DNA from: Amycolatopsis camponoti | GTDB taxonomy: Bacteria > Actinomycetota > Actinomycetes > Mycobacteriales > Pseudonocardiaceae | Assembly: GCF_902497555.1 (NCBI RefSeq) | Contig: NZ_CABVGP010000003.1 | Location: 1,674,001 to 1,738,000, forward strand | Length of the DNA stretch: 64,000 nucleotides | Reading direction: 5' to 3' | Shown here: positions 59,263 to 64,000 of the stretch, in pieces | How positions within the stretch are numbered: the stretch's first letter is position 1 | How the letters are laid out: every line of letters begins with the position of its first letter | Notes under the pieces: model-generated | Database searches by the model: none | What the model was told of the DNA's origin: nothing | Seen by the model: only the letters and a program-made list of their open reading frames with translations | Program-made: the position numbers and the translations under genes

Positions 59263-59764
59263 GGCGGAACAGCGCGTAGACGACCTCGTCGCGCCAGCCG
59301 CCGTCGCGCCAGGTGACTTCGCGCATTACGCCTTCGCGGTGGAACCCGGCCCGTTCCAGCGTCTTCTGCTCGGCAGCGTTGCCGCCGTCGGTGAACGCCT
59401 CGAGCCGGTGGGCGCGCGTGACCGAGAAGAGGTGGGCGACGAGCAGCCGGTGCGCGGTCAGGCCGAGGCCCCGGCCGCGGTGTTCCGGCAGCAGCGTCAG
59501 GCCGATCTCGAAGCAGCCGCCCGCCGGACCGCCGCGGTCGGCGGCTTCCCAGCTCGCCATGCCGGCGACGACGTCGTCCGCGGTCACGGCCAGCGCCGTG
59601 TCGTTCGGGCCGAGGTAACCGTCTTCGGCCCAGCGGCGGCGGCGCACCCGTGGGTCCGTGAACCCGGTCCACTGGTGGACGCCCAGCACCGCCGGGTCGT
59701 TCGCGAACCGGTCCAGGACCGGCAGGTCGTCCTCGCGGAAGGGTCGCAGCGCGACGTCGGTCAC
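59246..59764 (-). CDS. GNAT family N-acetyltransferase (RimJ/RimL-like)
   Basis: This 172-residue enzyme has the start VTDVALRPFREDDLPVLDRFAND, the acetyl-CoA loop EIGLTLLPEHRGRGLGLTAHRLLVAHLF (Q/RxxGxG/A) and the late NAAEQKTLERAGFHREGVMRE motif typical of the RimJ/L branch. It probably acetylates an amine on a protein or small molecule. The GTG start overlaps the upstream gene's stop (GTGA), so translation is coupled. Confidence 0.88.
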   Translation of the reverse strand: MTDVALRPFREDDLPVLDRFANDPAVLGVHQWTGFTDPRVRRRRWAEDGYLGPNDTALAVTADDVVAGMASWEAADRGGPAGGCFEIGLTLLPEHRGRGLGLTAHRLLVAHLFSVTRAHRLEAFTDGGNAAEQKTLERAGFHREGVMREVTWRDGGWRDEVVYALFRPSGAA

Positions 59765-60510
59765 GCGGGCGCGGGCAGCGTCTTGCAGAGCGCGACGGGG
59801 AACTTCGGCTCGGCCGCCCGGATCTCCGGGCAGCCGGCCGACTTGACCTGCGCGAACGACGTCCAGCCGGTGTCGGCCCAGCGGAAGACCGAACGGGCCG
59901 GCGGTTCGGTCTGCCGCACCGGCAGGTCCAGGACCAGCCAGTTCGGGTCGCAGACGCGGGTGGTGCCCGTGCTCTGGGCGCCCGTCGCGGTCACGGCGGC
60001 GCCGATCCAGGCCGGGTCGCAGTGGTCGGCGGGCGGGGCGCAGGTGCCCTGCGGCGCGCAGTGCCCCCAGCCGGCGCCGAGCTTGTGCCAGGCGTTGCCG
60101 TTGTCGCCGTTGAGAATCACGGTGCGTTCGGCGACCGGCGTGGCCGTGGCCAGCAGCAGCTCGGCGGGCACCTTGTCCTGGCAACCGCCCGAGGCGGGCC
60201 GGGTCGAGTAGACGACGTCGGCGCGGACGTCGGTCTTGGTCTCCACGATCTGCTCGATGCGCGGTTCCCGGACGCAGCCGGGGTCCTTGCCGGGCAGGGC
60301 GACCTGCACGAACAGGCTGGTCGGCTCCGGCCCCGGGCGGATCCCGGTGACGTCGGCGCGGAAGGAGCGCCACTCGGCGCCCATCGTCGTCGGCCCCGGG
60401 GCCGCGGCCTTGGCGCCGGGCACCCCACCGCCGGCCGTGAGCACGACGGTCAGCACCGCACCCGCCGCGACCAGTGCTCCGGCGATCCACAGAACCGGCC
60501 GTTTGGTCAT
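59761..60510 (-). CDS. exported hypothetical protein with several Cys
   Basis: A 249-residue protein with an N-terminal helix (WIAGALVAAGAVLTVVLTAGG), then an extracytoplasmic domain with at least seven Cys (GCVREP, GGCQDK, GHCAPQGTCAPP, DHCDPAW, RVCDPNW, AGCPEIR, ALCKTL), which suggests several disulfides. I do not recognise the family. The ATG at 60510 has GGGGGT upstream. Its stop overlaps the next GTG start, so it and the acetyltransferase are co-translated. Confidence 0.75.
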   Translation of the reverse strand: MTKRPVLWIAGALVAAGAVLTVVLTAGGGVPGAKAAAPGPTTMGAEWRSFRADVTGIRPGPEPTSLFVQVALPGKDPGCVREPRIEQIVETKTDVRADVVYSTRPASGGCQDKVPAELLLATATPVAERTVILNGDNGNAWHKLGAGWGHCAPQGTCAPPADHCDPAWIGAAVTATGAQSTGTTRVCDPNWLVLDLPVRQTEPPARSVFRWADTGWTSFAQVKSAGCPEIRAAEPKFPVALCKTLPAPA

Positions 60511-60678
60511 CGCGCACCCCCAGAAGTCCACCGGGGAATCTAGCCGACGCCGCAGCGTCAGGCGGGCGGACCGGCTTTTTCGCCGATCCGGCCGGAAGCA
60601 GGCCGCCCGCCCCGAGGCAAGGAACCGTTGCCACGAAACCATTCGGCCGTGACTGCGGCCGGCTCGGCGACGAATGGC

Positions 60679-61149
60679 TCAGTAGCGCTGTGTGACTTCT
60701 TTCTCCAGGTAAACGGCGCCGCTGATGTGGCCGCCGGCCGCGGGCGCGTCGGTGAGCCGGTAGCCGGCCCGCTGGTAGAGCGTGATGTTGCGGGTGCTGC
60801 GGGCGCCGGTGAACAGGGCGAACCGGCGCGCCTCGGCGGGTGCGTGCGCCTCGGCGTGCTCGAGCAGCCGGCGGCCGAGCCCGCGGCCGGCGAGATCGGG
60901 CGCGACCATCAGCCTGCCGAGCTCCCAGCGGTCGCCTTCGAGCCGGGCCCGCACCGCGCCGACCAGCCGGTGGTCCTGCCGCAGGACCCACACCGACCAG
61001 GTCTTGGCCCAGTCGCGGACGTCCTCGAGGGTTTCGTGCAGCGCGGGGATGTCGAGGGTGTCGTTGAGGACGGCCTCCTGGACCCAGCAGCAGCGTTGCA
61101 GGACGAGCAGTTCCGGGCAGTCTTCGGGCCGGACTTCGGTGAGCTCCAC
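60679..61149 (-). CDS. GNAT family N-acetyltransferase
   Basis: This 156-residue enzyme has VELTEVRPEDCPELLVLQRCC at the start, RLVGAVRARL, the acetyl-CoA loop GRLMVAPDLAGRGLGRRLLEHAEAHA and the end GYRLTDAPAAGGHISGAVYLEKEV. The GTG at 61149 was chosen from homology to the family start; no ribosome binding site is clear. The substrate is unknown. It is divergent from imuA', 288 nt apart. Confidence 0.85.
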   Translation of the reverse strand: MELTEVRPEDCPELLVLQRCCWVQEAVLNDTLDIPALHETLEDVRDWAKTWSVWVLRQDHRLVGAVRARLEGDRWELGRLMVAPDLAGRGLGRRLLEHAEAHAPAEARRFALFTGARSTRNITLYQRAGYRLTDAPAAGGHISGAVYLEKEVTQRY

Positions 61150-61322
61150 AGGGGACTGTTTAGCGACCGAGGCTCGGCGGGGGCAACCGCATTGCCGGGG
61201 CAGGGTGCTGCTTCGGTGGCGATTCTGCCCGTGGCCTGCGGTTTCTGTCGTCCGCAGCCCGGTTCGTTGCCCACTGGTGGGTGACTTGACAGGTCGGGCG
61301 GTTCGCGGTTGACTTGAGCACA

Positions 61323-61338
61323 TCGAACACGTGTTCGA
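61323..61338. promoter_or_regulatory. LexA SOS box
   Basis: TCGAAC-ACGT-GTTCGA is a perfect match to the actinobacterial SOS box TCGAAC-N4-GTTCGA. It lies 100 nt before the imuA' start, downstream of TTGACT at 61309, so LexA binding would block this promoter. Confidence 0.95.
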
Positions 61339-61437
61339 TGTGAAACCGCCGCCTTCCCCGCGGCGAACCAGTGCCGTCGGTCGTGTTTTGGGAGAGGCCC
61401 GACCGCCGGCCTAGTCCGTGGTGGGGAGGTGCGTGCG

Positions 61438-62136
61438 GTGACCGCTGTGGTGGAGCCGCCGGTGGCCCGGCTGGCGGCCCTGCCCGGGGTCAGCACGGCG
61501 AGCCGGGTCGCGGCCCAGGCCGAGCGGGCCCGGGCGACGGGGAAGGTGCTCCCGGTCGTCCCGGCGCTCGCCGGGCTGCTGCCCGCGGGCGGGCTCCGGC
61601 GCGGGAGCACCGTGGCGGTCCACGGGGGGACATCGCTGGTGTTCGCGCTGCTGGCCGAAGCCACCAGCGCCGGGTCGTGGGCGGCCGTGGCCGGCCTCCC
61701 GTCGCTGGGTCTGGCGGCGGCGTCCGAGTATGGCGTGGACCTCGCCCGGGTGGCGCTGGTCCCACACCCGGGCGTGGAGCTCCCGGCGGTGGTGGCGGCG
61801 CTGCTCGACGGCGTCGACCTGGTGGTGGTCAACGCGGAGAAGGTACAGCCGGCCGTGGCGCGGCGGCTGTCGGCCCGGGCCCGGCACCGCGGGGCGGTGC
61901 TGCTGGCGTCGGGGGCGTGGCCGGCAGCGGACGTCGAGCTGTCGTGCCGGTTTTCGGCGTGGTCCGGCCTGTCGGACGGCTACGGCCACCTGCGCGAGCG
62001 AACGGCTTCGGTACGGGTCCACGGCCGCGGCGCGGCGGCCCGCCCGCTCTCGGCTTCGCTCGCGCTCCCCGGCTCCGCCGGTGCGCCGTCGCCGGCCGAA
62101 CCTCGCGGCTCCGTCCACGAGGAGGCCACGGCATGA
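61438..62136 (+). CDS. imuA: mutasome accessory protein ImuA'
   Basis: A protein of about 232 residues, a degenerate RecA-like protein. It starts with RLAALPGVSTASRVAAQAERARATGK, has VLPVVPALAGLLPAGGLRRGSTVAVHGG in place of a Walker A, and VDLVVVNAEKVQPAVARRLSARARHRGAVLLASG. In mycobacteria ImuA' and ImuB recruit DnaE2 for SOS mutagenesis. GTG 61438 was chosen because GGGGAGG ends 8 nt upstream; GTG 61429 overlaps that site. An SOS box lies upstream. The stop overlaps the next frame's ATG (ATGA). Confidence 0.88.
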   Translation: MTAVVEPPVARLAALPGVSTASRVAAQAERARATGKVLPVVPALAGLLPAGGLRRGSTVAVHGGTSLVFALLAEATSAGSWAAVAGLPSLGLAAASEYGVDLARVALVPHPGVELPAVVAALLDGVDLVVVNAEKVQPAVARRLSARARHRGAVLLASGAWPAADVELSCRFSAWSGLSDGYGHLRERTASVRVHGRGAAARPLSASLALPGSAGAPSPAEPRGSVHEEATA

Positions 62137-62408
62137 CTTGGCATCCCCAGCGGACTCCCTCCCCGGACGGCCCCCGCCGCCCGAAGCACCATGTCCCCAA
62201 GTCCCCGTGTTGGCCCGCCAGCCAGGCAAGCCGATCTTCCAGGTACGCGAGCCGACTTTCTGGGTCCGTGAGCCGACCCTCTGGGCTGTCTGGGTCCGTG
62301 AGTCGACCCGCCGGGTACGCCAGCCGACTCTGTGGGCACGTGAGTCGACTGTCTGGCCACGCGCGCCGCCTGGCCGGCTTCCGCCGCTCACTCGGGGAGG
62401 CCGCATGA
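62133..62408 (+). CDS. small Ser/Arg heptapeptide-repeat protein between imuA' and imuB
   Basis: This 91-residue frame starts with the ATG that overlaps the imuA' stop (ATGA) and ends with the TGA that overlaps the imuB start (ATGA), so it fits exactly between its neighbours. It reads MTWHPQRTPSPDGPRRPKHH, then seven units of the type YASRLSG, SVSRPSG, SVSRPAG, YASRLCG, HVSRLSG and HARRLAG. The protein is strongly basic, with no membrane helix. It could be a true accessory factor of the mutasome or only a tandem repeat expanded in a linker that stays in frame. I know of no homologue. Confidence 0.5.
   Translation: MTWHPQRTPSPDGPRRPKHHVPKSPCWPASQASRSSRYASRLSGSVSRPSGLSGSVSRPAGYASRLCGHVSRLSGHARRLAGFRRSLGEAA
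62244..62378 (+). repeat. 21-bp tandem repeat, about six and a half copies
   Basis: The units are 21 nt with consensus close to KRCRYGNGAGYCGACYSTCTGG, one copy cut to 9 nt (62286-62294). They keep the reading frame and encode the heptapeptide repeat. Confidence 0.88.
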
Positions 62409-64000
62409 CCGTCCCCGCGCAGCGGCGTTCCGTCGACCTCCCCACCCGGATGCTCGTCCTCTGGTGCCCGGACTGGCCCGTGGTCGCCGCTGCGGCCGTT
62501 GAGGGCGTTGCCGTCACCGCGCCCGCCGCTGTTTTCAGTGCGAACCGGGTTGTCGCGAGCAATGCCGGTGCCCGGCGGAACGGCGTCCGGCGGGGAATGC
62601 GGCGGCGGGAGGCGCAGTCGAACTGTCCGGACCTGGCCGTCTTCGCCGCCGACGACGGCCGGGACGCGCGGCTCTTCGAAGCCGTCGCGAGGGCGGTCGA
62701 GGCGCTCGTCGTCGGGGTCGAGGTCGTGCGGCCGGGGCTCGTCGCCGTCCCCGTCGACGGTGCCGCCGGGTACTTCGGCGGGGAGCACGCCCTCGTCGAA
62801 CGGCTCGTCGACGAAGTGTCCGCCGCGGCGGGCGTGGAGTGCCAGGTCGGCGTCGCCGAAGGGCTCTTCGCCGCGACGCTCGCCGCGCGGTGCGGGGAGT
62901 TCGTCGAACCCGGGCGCGTCGCCGAGTTCCTCGCGCCGCTGCCCGTCACCGAGCTCGACCAGCCCGGCGCCGAGCGCGCGGAGCTCGTCGACCTGTTGCG
63001 CCGGCTCGGACTGCGGACGCTCGGCGCGTTCGCTGAACTTCCCGAGCGCGACGTCGTCAACCGCTTCGGTGCCGACGGCGTGCTCGCGCACCGGCTGGCG
63101 CGGGGCCGTTCCGAACGTCCGCCGCTGCGGCGCCGGCCGCCGCCCGAACTGACGCTCACCGAGGAGTTCGACCCGGTCGTCGAGCGGGTGGACGTCGCGG
63201 CCTTCCTCGCCAAGGGCCTCGCGACGCGGTTCTGCGCCGGGCTCGCCGGGCACGGTCTGGCCTGCACACGGCTCGGTGTCTACGCGGTCACCGAGGAGGG
63301 CGAACACCTCGGCCGCGCGTGGCGGTGCGCGGAACCGCTGACGCCCGCCGGGGTCGCCGACCGCGTGCGCTGGCAGTTCGAAGGCTGGCTGCGCGCGGCG
63401 CCGGGCCGGCGTCCGACTTCGGGTGTGGTGCGGCTGCGGCTGGAGCCTGAGGAGGTCGTCGAAGGGCGGTCGCTGCAGCTCGACCTGTGGCGGAACGGCC
63501 GTTCCGACGAGGACGACGAACGCGCGGCGCGGGCGTTCGTGCGGGTCCAGGGACTGCTCGGGCCGGGGGGAGTGGTGACGCCGTTGCTCGACGGCGGCCG
63601 CGACCCGGCGGGCCGCGTCCGGCTGGTGCCGTGGGGTGACCCGCGCGAGCAGTCGGCGCCCGCGGACGCGACCTGGCCCGGACGGCTGCCGGCTCCTTCG
63701 CCCGCGACGGTCCTCGACCGCCCGGTGCCGGCCCAGGTCTTCGACGCCGAGGGCAGGCCGGTGGGCATCACGGCGCGCGAGCAGCTGACGGCGGTCCCGC
63801 GCGGGCTGAGCATCACCGGCGGCCCGCACCGCGAGGTCGTGGGGTGGGCGGGGCCGTGGCCGGTGGCGGGTGACCGCCGAAGACCGGGCCCCCGGCGCGC
63901 GCGGCTGCAGCTGCTGATCGCGGGCGAGCCGGACGACCCGCCCGACGCGGTGCTGGTGCACTGCGCGGGCACGGAAAATCCACTGTGGACGGTCGAGGGA
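62405..64000 (+). CDS. imuB: ImuB, catalytically inactive Y-family polymerase-like protein (partial)
   Basis: The first 532 residues are in the window and the end is missing. It starts MTVPAQRRSVDLPTRMLVLWCPDWPVVAA and continues RRGMRRREAQSNCPDLAVFAADDGRDARLFEAVARAVE, VPVDGAAGYFGGEHALVERLVDEVSAAAGVECQVGVAEG and LGAFAELPERDVVNRFG, then a little-finger-like part and a long C-terminal region. The Y-family catalytic acids are absent (VPVDGA instead of SIDE), as in mycobacterial ImuB, which bridges the beta clamp and DnaE2. The ATG overlaps the preceding frame by 4 nt. The clamp motif may be beyond the window or in the C-terminal part. Confidence 0.93.
   Translation, partial: MTVPAQRRSVDLPTRMLVLWCPDWPVVAAAAVEGVAVTAPAAVFSANRVVASNAGARRNGVRRGMRRREAQSNCPDLAVFAADDGRDARLFEAVARAVEALVVGVEVVRPGLVAVPVDGAAGYFGGEHALVERLVDEVSAAAGVECQVGVAEGLFAATLAARCGEFVEPGRVAEFLAPLPVTELDQPGAERAELVDLLRRLGLRTLGAFAELPERDVVNRFGADGVLAHRLARGRSERPPLRRRPPPELTLTEEFDPVVERVDVAAFLAKGLATRFCAGLAGHGLACTRLGVYAVTEEGEHLGRAWRCAEPLTPAGVADRVRWQFEGWLRAAPGRRPTSGVVRLRLEPEEVVEGRSLQLDLWRNGRSDEDDERAARAFVRVQGLLGPGGVVTPLLDGGRDPAGRVRLVPWGDPREQSAPADATWPGRLPAPSPATVLDRPVPAQVFDAEGRPVGITAREQLTAVPRGLSITGGPHREVVGWAGPWPVAGDRRRPGPRRARLQLLIAGEPDDPPDAVLVHCAGTENPLWTVEG

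Overview
The window is chromosomal DNA of a high-GC filamentous actinomycete, most likely a Pseudonocardiaceae member close to Amycolatopsis. This is inferred from the codon bias (third positions almost all G or C), the WhiB, BldM and SigD/RsdA developmental genes, a mycothiol-dependent enzyme family, DUF397, DUF3558 and DUF3574 remnants, and a gene order I remember from mycobacteria and Streptomyces. No tRNA, rRNA, CRISPR array, insertion sequence or prophage was seen. Most of the window is conserved core genome, with short accessory patches.

Layout. 1-0.7 kb is the end of tsaD. 0.8-5.3 kb is an inserted divergent surface cluster: a UDP-GlcNAc 2-epimerase, a tiny LAATG-tailed membrane protein and a secreted C-terminally anchored protein read leftward, and an exosortase (C84/R129/H150) with a membrane glycosyltransferase read rightward. 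A two-domain cell-wall hydrolase follows. 7.4-9.6 kb is CIRCE-groES-groEL1. 9.7-15.4 kb is a developmental regulator block: WhiB3/WhiD, a MerR regulator with a decayed B12-type domain, an Rv3415c-like protein, BldM lacking its phospho-acceptor Asp, SigD with its anti-sigma factor RsdA, and a DUF5319 protein. 15.5-24.6 kb holds guaB, guaB3, a ChoD-type oxidase, a mycothiol-enzyme-family protein and a Tat/lipoprotein FAD oxidase, with two pseudogene patches at 17.1 and 19.7 kb. 24.6-36.5 kb holds an aldehyde dehydrogenase, a zinc dehydrogenase, a rhomboid-like protein, a DinB protein, guaA, a PspC envelope-sensing module with a histidine kinase and response regulator, and an EamA/LysR pair. 36.5-41.8 kb is a Ser/Thr kinase, an adjacent pseudokinase and two single-pass extracytoplasmic proteins.

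42.1-58.5 kb follows the mycobacterial Rv0948c-Rv0957 order: chorismate mutase, DUF1707 protein, pcrA/uvrD1, M23 peptidase, a large inserted Ala-rich multipass protein with a small B12-like protein, sucC, sucD, DUF5336, DUF6350, purN and purH. 58.5-61.1 kb holds two exported proteins and two GNAT acetyltransferases. 61.3-64 kb is a LexA-controlled mutasome operon: a perfect SOS box, imuA', a small heptapeptide-repeat reading frame locked between its neighbours by ATGA overlaps, and the start of imuB, which runs off the window.

How the genes work together. guaB, guaA, purN and purH form IMP and GMP. WhiB3/WhiD, BldM and SigD-RsdA are a regulator hub. The kinase, PspC and hydrolase genes belong to envelope homeostasis. 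The exosortase cluster is the best candidate for an uncharacterised system: it pairs a sorting enzyme, a glycan polymerase-like enzyme, a sugar-nucleotide epimerase and one obvious substrate. Many genes start 6-9 nt after a TANNNT box with no ribosome binding site, pointing to widespread leaderless transcription.
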